A DNA stretch of 9,441 bases from Pseudomonadota bacterium (GTDB lineage: Bacteria; Desulfobacterota; Syntrophia; Syntrophales; UBA5619). The stretch lies in the NCBI GenBank assembly GCA_018896355.1, contig JAHIMW010000241.1, positions 1 through 9,441 of the forward strand, written 5' to 3'. The notes beneath the pieces were generated by a model. It searched no databases. It was not told the DNA's origin and worked only from the letters and a program-made list of their open reading frames with translations. This document shows, piece by piece, positions 1 through 6,275 of the stretch. Position 1 is the first letter of the stretch, and each line of letters opens with the position of its first letter. Position numbers and translations under genes: made by a program.

Positions 1-1
1 G

Positions 2-1888
2 CGGAACACCCCCCAGGACCGGAAGATCACCGGACGCCTTTACTGCGCCGAACCGCGAACGCGGATCGAACAGGAGATCCTGCTGGGGATGGGGGGCGTC
101 CGGATCCTCAAGAGGCTGGGGATCCAACCCCGCGTCTATCATATCAACGAAGGGCACTCGGCCTTCCTGCTGTTCGAGCGGATCGGCTCGCTGATGACGG
201 AGGACGGGCTCTCCTTCGACGAGGCGAGCGAACTCGTGCGCGGAAGCACCGTATTTACCACCCATACACCGGTGGAGGCGGGAAACGAAAGGTTCAGCAA
301 GGAGCTGATCGAACACTACTTCGCGAACTTTGTGAAGTGGACCGGGATCTCCTGGTCGCAGTTCTGGGAGCTGGGGCGCAAGGAGAGCGGCGAGGGGAAA
401 CCCTTCTTCATGACGATCCTGGCCCTGAAGATGGCCCACAAGAGCAACGCGGTGAGCCGCCTGCACGGGCAGGTCTCCCGGCGGATGTGGCGGGATGTCT
501 GGAAAGGCTTCGACGAAACGGATATCCCGATAACCCATATCACCAACGGCGCCCACGTGCTCTCCTACATCGCCCCGAGGATGAAGTCCGTCCTGGACAC
601 CTTCCTCGGCATGGACTGGGACCGGCACATCACCGATGCCGAGCGTTGGGAACGCGTCCAGGACATCCCCGACACCGTCCTGTGGCGAACGCGTTACGAA
701 CTCCGGCAGAAATTGATCGACTTCCTCCGGGATGACCTCTCCCGAAACTGGATGAAGTATGGCTATTCGAAAACCTGGCAGGAGGAGCTCTTCGCGAAGA
801 TCAACCCGGCGGCCCTGACGATCGGTTTCGCCCGGCGCTTCGCCCCTTACAAGCGGGCGGACATGATCCTCTCCGACCTCGACCGCCTGGACCGGATCTT
901 GAACCACCCCAGCCGTCCCGTTCATATCGTCTTTGCCGGCAAGGCCCACCCCGACGACGGAATGGGAAAGGATCTGATCAAAAAGGTCATCGGCGTCTGC
1001 AAGGACAAGCGGTTCCGGGGAAAGATCTTCTTCGTCGAAGGGTACGACATCCGAATCGCCCGTCACCTCGTCCAGGGGGTCGACGTCTGGCTGAACAACC
1101 CCCGCCGACCGCTGGAGGCGAGCGGCACCAGCGGTGAGAAGGTGGTCGCCAACGGCGTCCTCAACCTAAGCATCTCCGACGGGTGGTGGGTCGAAGGGTA
1201 TGACGGCGAAAACGGCTGGACCATCGGACCCGTCGTCAAGGGCTACGCCGAAGAGAGCGCAAACGCCGACGAGGAAGACAGCCAGTCCCTCTACGCTCTC
1301 CTTGAAAATAGCGTCATTCCGCTATATTATGACCGCGATATGTCCGGGCTCCCGGGAAAATGGATTGCGATGATCAAGCGGTCGATGCAGACCCTTACCC
1401 CAAGATTCAACACGGACCGGATGCTGATCGATTACTACCGCGACCTCTACCTCCCCACGGCAAGGCGGGAACACGAGCTCTATGCAGACGGCTACCGGAT
1501 GGCCCGGGAGCTGGCCGACTGGAAGCGGAAGCTCCCCATGCGCTTCTCCTCTCTGCGGCTTCTCGAGGTCAAAATCGAAGGGATCAGGGGCGACACGATC
1601 CTTGTCGAGCGGCCGCTGGATGTTTCCGTCCGGATCGATCCGGGAAAGCTGGAACCGGCAGAGGTCCTTGTAGAGCTGATCATCGGGCAGAAGGACGGCA
1701 ACGGCTTCGCCGAACCGCCGGAGTGCGTCTCACTCCGACCGGACGGGAAGGATGCGGACGGAACGCTCACGTTCTGTGTCTCCTACACGGTCCGAAAAAA
1801 CGGCGCCTACGCCTACGGCATTCGGGTTCTCCCCTACCACCCCCACCTTGCCGCCAAACAGGAGACGGGGCTGGTGTACTGGGGGTAG
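2..1888 (+). CDS. glgP: Alpha-glucan (glycogen/maltodextrin) phosphorylase, 3' part
   Basis: This enzyme removes glucose from alpha-1,4-glucans with phosphate, giving glucose-1-phosphate, in cytoplasmic glycogen or maltodextrin breakdown. The frame is open from base 2, and the codons before the ATG at 89 already read family sequence (ITGRLY, then RIEQEILLGMGGVR), so the true start lies left of the window. About 628 codons are present; relatives of this phosphorylase type run to roughly 800-850 residues. Counted from the Met at 89, landmarks are YHINEGHSAF (18-27), HTPVEAGNERF (59-69), TNGAH, FARRFAPYKRADMIL, GKAHPDDGMGK and EASGTSGEKVVANG. The Lys codon at 1139-1141 matches the lysine that binds pyridoxal phosphate; Glu replaces the usual Met before it. 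The C terminus ends KQETGLVYWG. The last 17 codons are duplicated, in diverged form, at 8455-8508. The gene is GC-rich and looks native. Confidence 0.93.
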   Translation, partial: RNTPQDRKITGRLYCAEPRTRIEQEILLGMGGVRILKRLGIQPRVYHINEGHSAFLLFERIGSLMTEDGLSFDEASELVRGSTVFTTHTPVEAGNERFSKELIEHYFANFVKWTGISWSQFWELGRKESGEGKPFFMTILALKMAHKSNAVSRLHGQVSRRMWRDVWKGFDETDIPITHITNGAHVLSYIAPRMKSVLDTFLGMDWDRHITDAERWERVQDIPDTVLWRTRYELRQKLIDFLRDDLSRNWMKYGYSKTWQEELFAKINPAALTIGFARRFAPYKRADMILSDLDRLDRILNHPSRPVHIVFAGKAHPDDGMGKDLIKKVIGVCKDKRFRGKIFFVEGYDIRIARHLVQGVDVWLNNPRRPLEASGTSGEKVVANGVLNLSISDGWWVEGYDGENGWTIGPVVKGYAEESANADEEDSQSLYALLENSVIPLYYDRDMSGLPGKWIAMIKRSMQTLTPRFNTDRMLIDYYRDLYLPTARREHELYADGYRMARELADWKRKLPMRFSSLRLLEVKIEGIRGDTILVERPLDVSVRIDPGKLEPAEVLVELIIGQKDGNGFAEPPECVSLRPDGKDADGTLTFCVSYTVRKNGAYAYGIRVLPYHPHLAAKQETGLVYWG

Positions 1889-2034
1889 GCGGGGGACATG
1901 AGATTTACGGGGACACGATGCGGCATCATGTCCCCGTAAATCAACAGGATACGCCAGACTTCAAAGCTTCAAGGAGACTGATCATGCCGGCCCATTGAAT
2001 GCCAAGTGAAATGTGCATTTTTCGGAGGGTGATT
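1844..2034. repeat. Direct repeat copy A (glgP end plus palindrome)
   Basis: This copy matches 8461-8650 with about nine substitutions and one single-base gap over about 190 bases. The stretch 1901-1991 is identical in both. It covers the last glgP codons, the stop, a 41-nt palindrome and about 90 bases of non-coding sequence. Differences cluster near the ends. The two copies enclose the whole accessory block. Confidence 0.95.
1902..1942. repeat. REP-like palindrome downstream of glgP (copy A)
   Basis: The arms are 1902-1920 and 1924-1942, 19 bases each with one mismatch, around a 3-base loop (CGG). A further GGGGACA lies at 1892-1898, just outside the left arm. No T-run follows, so it is a poor fit to an intrinsic terminator, although it could stabilise the glgP mRNA 3' end. 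Palindromes with this kind of GGGGACA core are often dispersed REP elements moved by RAYT (IS200-like) transposases; that link is recollection and inference. Confidence 0.7.
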
Positions 2035-2100
2035 TTTCAGGTGATCGGGATTGAGCCTAACTTCCTGAAAGCGGTAGAAAGAATATTTTCATTGAAATAG
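2011..2100 (+). pseudogene. Short ORF, possible remnant of a thioesterase 5' end
   Basis: A 29-codon frame runs from ATG 2011 to TAG 2098-2100. It begins inside repeat copy A and contains FRR at residues 4-6 and GIEP at 13-16. At the other repeat copy the same frame reads FRR and later GIEP at the start of the real thioesterase gene (8639 and 8726), with 63 more bases between the two motifs, a multiple of three. Both end with a Leu-Lys pair two residues further on. This suggests a decayed, internally deleted copy of the thioesterase start, but the matched stretch is short and chance is possible. There is no convincing ribosome binding site. Confidence 0.3.
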
Positions 2101-2105
2101 TAGAT

Positions 2106-2145
2106 TTGAAATGAAAATGGTGATAGTGATACTGTAAAATATAAT
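2106..2145 (+). promoter_or_regulatory. Possible promoter (TATAAT at 2140-2145)
   Basis: A perfect TATAAT lies at 2140-2145 in an AT-rich stretch. A TTGAAA at 2106-2111 is too far away (28 bases) to be its -35 box, and the hexamer at the normal distance is poor. It could transcribe the micro-ORF at 2178-2246 and, if the terminator leaks, the DUF429 gene. Confidence 0.3.
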
Positions 2146-2177
2146 AGGCCGTTAAATAAGATCCATCCCGTATAACC

Positions 2178-2246
2178 ATGCTGGAGGAGAATATGGACTG
2201 GCTGATAAATACCCCGTCTCCTACAAAAGAGCGGGGTTTTTTATAA
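2178..2246 (+). CDS. Possible micro-ORF overlapping a terminator
   Basis: ATG 2178 or, more likely, ATG 2193 (preceded by GGAGGAGA) opens a frame of 22 or 17 codons ending at TAA 2244-2246. From 2193 the peptide would be MDWLINTPSPTKERGFL. Its last codons are the terminator stem and T-run, so it may simply be sequence that happens to be open. It has no run of regulatory codons typical of an attenuation leader. No family is recognised. Confidence 0.2.
   Translation: MLEENMDWLINTPSPTKERGFL
2211..2243 (+). terminator. Rho-independent terminator before the DUF429 cassette
   Basis: The left arm is ACCCCG-TCT (2211-2219) and the right arm AGAGCGGGGT (2228-2237), with one bulged base and an 8-base loop. 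It is followed by a run of six T (2237-2242). It would stop transcription coming from glgP or from the TATAAT at 2140. It ends just before the cassette boundary at 2249/2250. Confidence 0.75.
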
Positions 2247-2249
2247 CCG

Positions 2250-3025
2250 TTCGACGGATACTTGCGAGTTGAGAATCATATATGAATCGCGTGGCATACG
2301 TGGGAGTTGACGTGCAGGAGGCCCGTGGCTGTCCCTATGCGGTGTTGGACGGGAGTCTGATGCCGCATGGTTCTGCCTGGCTCGCGTCTCCAGGGGAGCT
2401 CGGCCATGTTGTCGCAAGTCTGCTGAAATCTTTCGACAAGGTGGCGGTAGGAATCGACGCACCTCGTTGCCCCTTAAAGAAGCCGCGGCAGCATTACTGG
2501 AACGGCCAGCAGTGGCGCTCACGGCGGCCCTCAGAGAGGGGCCATGGGCGGCACTGCGAGGTCGTGATGGCTGCATTCAAAATGGCGAATCCACAGTGGA
2601 CGCCCCTAGCCAGTGATTGTCCTCAGTGGATGCGGGTTGGTTTTTCGCTTTTTTCTGCCCTGTCTACGTGCGCCGAAGTCTACGAGGTGTTCCCGACCGC
2701 CTCATACCGTCAACTCGCTCGGGATCGCAAGGCCCAGGTATCCATCAGTCTTGCAGACTTCGCGTCTGGCCCGAAGGACATGCTCGATGCGTATGTTGCG
2801 GCGTTCACGGTGCATGAGTTCCTTGCGGGACGGGGAGCTGAGGTCGGTGGAGGCGACAGTCTTGGCACGATCGTGTTGCCGAGGCCGCTTCCCGCAGGCG
2901 GATGTGACGTATTACATTGGCCGGAGTAGTGGGGAGCCGTCGAACCACTGCATGCACCGGCCCGGCAAAAATCGGTTTAACTTGCTTTGCTTGGCTTTTC
3001 TGATCGCCGGCCGGTGATGCATGTG
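2250..3025 (+). mobile_element. Integron-type gene cassette carrying DUF429
   Basis: The left boundary is G/TTCGAC (2249-2255) and the cassette ends at the G of GTTGGTA (3025). In the circular cassette the R' box would be that G plus TTCGAC, i.e. GTTCGAC, the exact complement of the R'' box GTCGAAC at 2939-2945. This is the logic of cassette insertion, in which the first six bases after the left crossover come from the cassette's own attC. The single ORF starts 32 bases after the boundary and ends 9 bases before the R'' box, as is usual for cassettes. No integrase gene is in the window. Confidence 0.6.
2282..2929 (+). CDS. DUF429 family protein (predicted RNase H-like fold)
   Basis: This 215-residue protein looks like DUF429, a family predicted to have an RNase H-like nuclease fold but with no settled biological role. 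Visible landmarks in order: YVGVD with Asp10, VGIDAP with Asp59, a basic stretch leading to RHCEVVMAAF (90-99), RVGFSLFSAL (118-127), EVYEVFPTASY (132-142), and GPKDMLDAYVAAFTVHEF (163-180). The acidic residues in these blocks are the likely metal ligands, by analogy with the fold. The gene fills its cassette. A clear Shine-Dalgarno is lacking at the ATG, and the terminator upstream implies low or cassette-dependent expression. Family assignment rests on recognised motifs; catalytic activity is inference. Confidence 0.7.
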   Translation: MNRVAYVGVDVQEARGCPYAVLDGSLMPHGSAWLASPGELGHVVASLLKSFDKVAVGIDAPRCPLKKPRQHYWNGQQWRSRRPSERGHGRHCEVVMAAFKMANPQWTPLASDCPQWMRVGFSLFSALSTCAEVYEVFPTASYRQLARDRKAQVSISLADFASGPKDMLDAYVAAFTVHEFLAGRGAEVGGGDSLGTIVLPRPLPAGGCDVLHWPE

Positions 3026-3031
3026 TTGGTA
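2939..3031 (+). repeat. attC-like recombination site of the DUF429 cassette
   Basis: R''-like GTCGAAC (2939-2945) is followed by CACTGCATGCACCGGCC. About 45 bases later GGCCGGTGATGCATGTG pairs back to it with a few unpaired bases, then R'-like GTTGGTA (3025-3031). Extrahelical bases in an otherwise strong stem are typical of attC. R'' departs from RYYYAAC at one base and R' from GTTRRRY at the last two. The R' tail belongs to whatever followed the cassette, so its mismatch is expected if the neighbour was not a cassette. Confidence 0.6.
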
Positions 3032-3151
3032 AGATAATGGTTACGTGTAACAAGTAGTTGGCCGAAATTGTCCTGGTCCGGATATAGAAAGACGCGCGTG
3101 CCAGACAGGAACTTCCTGAAATTGCAGTCTCAGTATAAGTGAAAGGATAAC

Positions 3152-3271
3152 ATGACACCATTATTACCAAAGCTGACGACGGTCCACCTGAGCAGGTTTG
3201 AACCGCTATTTAAGGCTCTTTCTCAAAGTGAGTGGGTAAGGTATACTGAGGGCAAAAAGATGAGGTTCTGA
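3152..3271 (+). pseudogene. Small ORF truncated by the ISL3 element
   Basis: ATG 3152, preceded by GAAAGGATAA, opens a 39-codon frame beginning MTPLLPKLTTVHLSRFEPLF. The first 20 or so codons lie outside the insertion sequence. The frame then crosses the left inverted repeat at 3214 and stops at TGA 3269-3271, two bases before the transposase ATG. The original gene was probably cut by the insertion, and its product cannot be recognised. The read-in frame ending next to the transposase start could couple the two translationally. No continuation is found right of 4520. Confidence 0.4.
3214..3239 (+). repeat. Left terminal inverted repeat of the ISL3 element
   Basis: It begins GGCTCTTTCTCA and ends GAGTGGGTAA. 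It matches the reverse complement of 4495-4520 at about 19-20 of 26 positions, with a mismatched block in the middle. The GG-CTCTTTC type of end is usual for ISL3 elements. Confidence 0.85.
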
Positions 3272-3273
3272 AG

Positions 3274-4506
3274 ATGGAAGTATTAGAGTCACTGTTTGCC
3301 AAAGCACTGAAACTGGAATCACCATGGAAGATTACAAAGATAGAGTTTCATGAAGGTGGGGGAGACATCAAGATATTTGTCGATTTCCCCAGAGGAAGCG
3401 TTTTTTCATGTCCTGCATGCGGGCAAGAGGCGAAGGCTTACGACACCACAGAGAAAGAATGGAGGCATCTCAATTTCTTTCAATATGCCTGTTACTTGGT
3501 GGTGCGGGTTCCGAGAACTGACTGTCCCGATGACGGCAAACTCCAGATCGATGTGCCCTGGGCGCGGGAAGGGGCGGACTTCACCTTTCTTTTTGAGTCT
3601 TTCGCAATGACGCTGGTACGCGAGATGCCGGTCAATAAGGTGTCTAAGATCATCAACGTGGATGATAACAAGCTCTGGAGAATGATGCAGTACTATACCG
3701 AGGCAGCCCGTCAGCAGGAAGATTACGCCGGCGTGAAACAGATAGGGGTAGACGAAACGTCAAAAGCAAAAGGTCATGATTATGTCTCCCTCTTTGTTGA
3801 TTTGGCGAAAAAGCGAACGATCTTCGTCGCGGAAGGCAAAGGCTCGGAGACAATGACTGCATTTGTCAAAGACTTCAAGGAACATCATGGTGATCCTCAG
3901 GCCATCAAGGATGTTTCCATCGACATGTCCCCTGCCTTTATTAAGGGAGTAGAGGAGAACATGCCAAATGCCGCAATCACCTTCGACAAATACCACATCA
4001 TGAAGATCATCAATGCTGCTGTCGATAACGTTCGAAAAGCCGAGGTAAAAGATCAGTACCTCCTACGGGGACAGAAATATCTCTTCCTGAAGAACCGGGA
4101 GAACCTTACCGAATCCCAACTCAAAGCACTGAAGACTATAGAATCCATGCCCAGAATCAACCTGAAAACTGTGAAAGCCTATCATATTCGCGAGAACTTC
4201 CAGGAAATCTACAAAGAGGAGACACAGGAAGGCTTCGAGAGGGCCTTAAAGAAATGGTATTTCTGGGCCACCCATAGCCGTATTGAAGAGATCAGCAAAG
4301 CAGCCAAAATGGTAAAGCGTCATTGGTCCGGCGTGCTGCGCTGGTACGTAAGCAGGATAAATAACGGTATCCTGGAAGGACTCAACAGTCTCGTTCAGGC
4401 GGCCAAGGCGAAGGCAAGAGGATACAGAACCTTTAAGAACCTCAAAACCATCATCTACATGATTACAGGAAAGCTGGACTACGCTAAAGTTGGATTACCC
4501 ACTTGA
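3274..4506 (+). CDS. ISL3 family transposase
   Basis: This 410-residue DDE transposase moves the surrounding element. The N-terminal zinc-finger-like region has CPACG at 46-50 and a Cys at 84, but the cysteine normally following that Cys is absent (TDCPDDG), so the second half of the finger is degenerate. A helix-turn-helix region follows at about 115-140. The catalytic core shows IGVDE with Asp160, VSIDMSP with Asp217, FDKYHIMK, and GILEGLN with Glu368 near the C terminus. Full length is present with no frameshift, so it may be active. The ATG at 3274 is the first sensible start inside the left repeat. The stop codon lies in the right terminal repeat, as is common in compact elements. Confidence 0.93.
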   Translation: MEVLESLFAKALKLESPWKITKIEFHEGGGDIKIFVDFPRGSVFSCPACGQEAKAYDTTEKEWRHLNFFQYACYLVVRVPRTDCPDDGKLQIDVPWAREGADFTFLFESFAMTLVREMPVNKVSKIINVDDNKLWRMMQYYTEAARQQEDYAGVKQIGVDETSKAKGHDYVSLFVDLAKKRTIFVAEGKGSETMTAFVKDFKEHHGDPQAIKDVSIDMSPAFIKGVEENMPNAAITFDKYHIMKIINAAVDNVRKAEVKDQYLLRGQKYLFLKNRENLTESQLKALKTIESMPRINLKTVKAYHIRENFQEIYKEETQEGFERALKKWYFWATHSRIEEISKAAKMVKRHWSGVLRWYVSRINNGILEGLNSLVQAAKAKARGYRTFKNLKTIIYMITGKLDYAKVGLPT

Positions 4507-4520
4507 AGTGAGAAAGAACC
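4495..4520 (-). repeat. Right terminal inverted repeat of the ISL3 element
   Basis: Read on the minus strand it begins GGTTCTTTCTCAC and ends AGTGGGTAA, matching the left end at 3214-3239. It overlaps the last codons of the transposase gene. Confidence 0.85.
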
Positions 4521-4668
4521 CTTTATATTGATATGATATACGGAAATATAAAAATAATGGTTGTGAAAAAATTGTCAAGAGATTAGTTTATAATACTTAG
4601 AAAGGGATAGGGGAAGCCGGTAGTCCGCGAGTGCAAAGACAACAGATAAATGGTGATTGCATAGAGCC

Positions 4669-4725
4669 CTGAAGATTCCCGTGGGGCGTGGAGTTATCCG
4701 GAAACTTCAGAATAATTTGTTAGGC
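4669..4725 (+). repeat. Partial attC-like site before the ART-like cassette
   Basis: CTGAAGATTCC (4669-4679) pairs with GGAAACTTCAG (4700-4710) at 10 of 11 positions. Eight bases later comes a perfect core box, GTTAGGC (4719-4725). That is the layout of the right half of an attC. No RYYYAAC box is found at the mirrored position left of 4669, so the site is either decayed or not a full attC. The TTAGGC belongs to the incoming cassette, so only the hairpin and the G come from the older site. Confidence 0.45.
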
Positions 4726-5249
4726 GGAGAAATTGACTGCATGAATGACCGCTATCTCTATCGAGGCGTAAACCAAAAAATGTATCAAAGTTCTAATGGC
4801 GTATTGTGTCCCAAACTGATGAATTGTCTCTTTACCTACGTATTTAAGGCTGATGGATCAATCAAAGCTGATGGGAACGCTATAGCCGGACCTTCGAAGC
4901 AAAATGCTGTTTTAGGGCATCAACTAAACTCAGATAGCTTTCCGACTTCCGGAATATCTACAACACCAATCTTTGAACGTGCTCAACACTACGCTACGAA
5001 TGGCGAACAATATACTGGTGGTTACGTCTTTAAGCTCGATAGAGAGTTATTGGGAAGCTTTGGAGTCGAAGAATACATTGTATCAAAATGGGTCAAAAAT
5101 CCGAGTAAACCTGAAGATGAAGAGGTGATTCTTGTTCCTCAAGACCTAAGAGAGTTGCCTACGCAAGTCATTGTAGGCATTATTGAGGTTAGTGCCCAAC
5201 CAGGCGCTGGAGAGGGACGCTCGTAAGCTCGCGCACCGCAGCTTTAACG
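4720..5249 (+). mobile_element. Integron-type gene cassette carrying the ART-like gene
   Basis: The unit runs from TTAGGC after the G at 4719 to the G of GTTAGGC at 5249. Its own R' (G plus TTAGGC) complements its R'' GCCCAAC at six of seven positions. One ORF fills it; the stop codon lies inside the attC, which is common in cassettes. Its base composition is more AT-rich than the genes on either side. Confidence 0.7.
4741..5226 (+). CDS. Putative ADP-ribosyltransferase-like cassette protein
   Basis: This 161-residue protein belongs to no named family I can recall, but it carries, in the right order, what resembles the R-S-E triad of ADP-ribosyltransferases. YLYRGV gives Arg8; SGISTTPIFERAQHYA (70-85) resembles the STS block and the following helix; PEDEEVILVP (124-133) resembles the ExE loop with its trailing hydrophobic strand. 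Such enzymes transfer ADP-ribose from NAD to proteins or nucleic acids and are often toxins or defence effectors. Activity here is inference from motifs. There is no signal peptide or membrane segment. ATG 4741 is preferred over the upstream TTG at 4657, because that extension runs through the attC-like hairpin. No antitoxin-like partner is adjacent. Confidence 0.5.
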   Translation: MNDRYLYRGVNQKMYQSSNGVLCPKLMNCLFTYVFKADGSIKADGNAIAGPSKQNAVLGHQLNSDSFPTSGISTTPIFERAQHYATNGEQYTGGYVFKLDRELLGSFGVEEYIVSKWVKNPSKPEDEEVILVPQDLRELPTQVIVGIIEVSAQPGAGEGRS

Positions 5250-5255
5250 TTAGGC
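5194..5255 (+). repeat. attC site of the ART-like cassette
   Basis: R'' GCCCAAC (5194-5200) fits RYYYAAC and R' GTTAGGC (5249-5255) fits GTTRRRY. The 62-base length is within the usual range. The interior, which begins CAGGCGCTGG and ends CGCAGCTTTAAC, resembles familiar attC arms. The ORF stop TAA (5224-5226) lies inside the site. Confidence 0.75.
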
Positions 5256-5294
5256 CCCAAGACATTAACCGCGACGGCCGGAGACCCAATACCG

Positions 5295-5321
5295 ATGAAC
5301 GAATGGAATCATTATGCCTAG
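5295..5321 (+). promoter_or_regulatory. Possible 8-codon leader ORF overlapping the endonuclease start
   Basis: ATG 5295 opens MNEWNHYA and stops at TAG 5319-5321, five bases into the endonuclease frame that begins at 5314. No good Shine-Dalgarno precedes 5314, so re-initiation from this short ORF is a possible way to keep the endonuclease low. It may also be chance. Confidence 0.2.
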
Positions 5322-6270
5322 ACGGATAAATGCGGACAAGCCGCACCTCTGGAAGACCGACATCGCGGCTTCCGTTGACCAATTCAACCAGTGGTTCATG
5401 CGCTTTGCACCCGAGGCGTTTCGCTCGACACGCGTCAAGACTACCGGGCATGTCAAAGCTGCGTTGCTCGCCACCAACGACCTGCGCAGTATCGACGCCG
5501 CCACGCTCAAGGACAATCCGAGTGCGCTGTCAACGCTCCGCATGTGTACGGCTCCGCCGCTGGCCGTAGACCGCTTGATCGGCTTGGCCGACGCGAGCAA
5601 GAACCTCGTCGGTCGGATGGAAGATGGCAAGCTCCCGACCAAGATGAATGCCGCCGACCTGAATGCGGAGTTGACCAAACTCTGTCGCATCATCTCAAGA
5701 CTCCTGGACCATGACATCTTCCCGTGGCTGGACGCCGCGAAAGACCCTACCGATCACGAACGCGACCGAGCATCAACGATCGTCGCTGACCGCTTATGCA
5801 GTGCCGTGGCAAACCCGATCGTCCGCAATGCTCAGGAACAGCGACAACTCAAACTCGTAGGCGATTGGCTCGACACCCGAGGCTACCGGAAGCAAGGCCA
5901 TCCCAGCGGGAAGCCGCTGACCGAAATGGAAGCCGCGACGTACACATTCCGCATGAACCTCGCGGTCGGCAAGGCGCTGAAGGTGAACATCCCAGTTGAC
6001 GTGGTGATTCAGCCCAAGAAGCGCCGTAAGGATCGGCTGCCGATCCTGATCGAAGCCAAGTCGGCGGGCGACTTCACCAACACCAACAAGCGGCGCAAAG
6101 AAGAAGCCACAAAGATCCACCAGCTTCAGGCTACCTATGGTGAAAGCGTGCCGTTCGTGCTGTTTCTCTGCGGCTACTTTGGCAGCGACTACTTGGGCTA
6201 CGAAGCCGCCGAGGGCATTGATTGGGTCTGGGAACATCGCATCGACGACCTTTTGAAACTGGGGCTTTGA
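5314..6270 (+). CDS. XamI-family type II restriction endonuclease
   Basis: This 318-residue protein is recognised as a XamI-type endonuclease, a family named after a Xanthomonas enzyme that cuts GTCGAC (SalI specificity). Specificity here is inferred from the family. The nuclease core fits PD-(D/E)xK: PVDVVIQ with Asp229, then RLPILIEAKSAGD with Glu247 and Lys249. The N-terminal half is helical and holds no recognised motif. The gene is directly upstream of its methyltransferase, with 5 bases between stop and ATG. It begins 58 bases after an attC, so the module stands where a cassette would be. The ATG at 5314 has only a weak binding site. It is GC-rich, unlike the AT-rich cassette before it. 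No controller (C) protein gene is present. Confidence 0.82.
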   Translation: MPRRINADKPHLWKTDIAASVDQFNQWFMRFAPEAFRSTRVKTTGHVKAALLATNDLRSIDAATLKDNPSALSTLRMCTAPPLAVDRLIGLADASKNLVGRMEDGKLPTKMNAADLNAELTKLCRIISRLLDHDIFPWLDAAKDPTDHERDRASTIVADRLCSAVANPIVRNAQEQRQLKLVGDWLDTRGYRKQGHPSGKPLTEMEAATYTFRMNLAVGKALKVNIPVDVVIQPKKRRKDRLPILIEAKSAGDFTNTNKRRKEEATKIHQLQATYGESVPFVLFLCGYFGSDYLGYEAAEGIDWVWEHRIDDLLKLGL

Positions 6271-6275
6271 ATCGC

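Larger units (their letters stand above)
3214..4520 (+). mobile_element. Complete ISL3-family insertion sequence (about 1.3 kb)
   Basis: The element is defined by imperfect terminal inverted repeats at 3214-3239 and 4495-4520 around one transposase gene. Length and gene content are normal for ISL3. The 8-base flanks, CTATTTAA on the left and CTTTATAT on the right, are not a target duplication (5 of 8 match, perhaps by chance), so later deletion or recombination next to the element is possible. It sits between two cassette-like units. Confidence 0.9.

Noticed and set aside
1360..1998. Plus-strand frame of 212 codons overlapping the end of glgP
   Set aside because: It is a shifted-frame shadow of the phosphorylase with arginine- and proline-rich composition and no motifs.
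2055..2061. GCCTAAC, a perfect R''-type box after repeat A
   Set aside because: No pairing stem or GTTRRRY partner follows at a usable distance. A 7-base match alone is expected by chance.
4561..4594. TTGTGA or TTGTCA with TATAAT as a cassette promoter right of the IS
   Set aside because: The spacings to TATAAT are 22 and 11 bases, both outside the workable range, so I see only an isolated -10-like box.
4657..4740. Upstream TTG start extending the ART-like protein by 28 residues
   Set aside because: The extension is encoded by the attC-like hairpin and the GTTAGGC core. ATG 4741 lies within the cassette and directly begins the YRG-containing domain.
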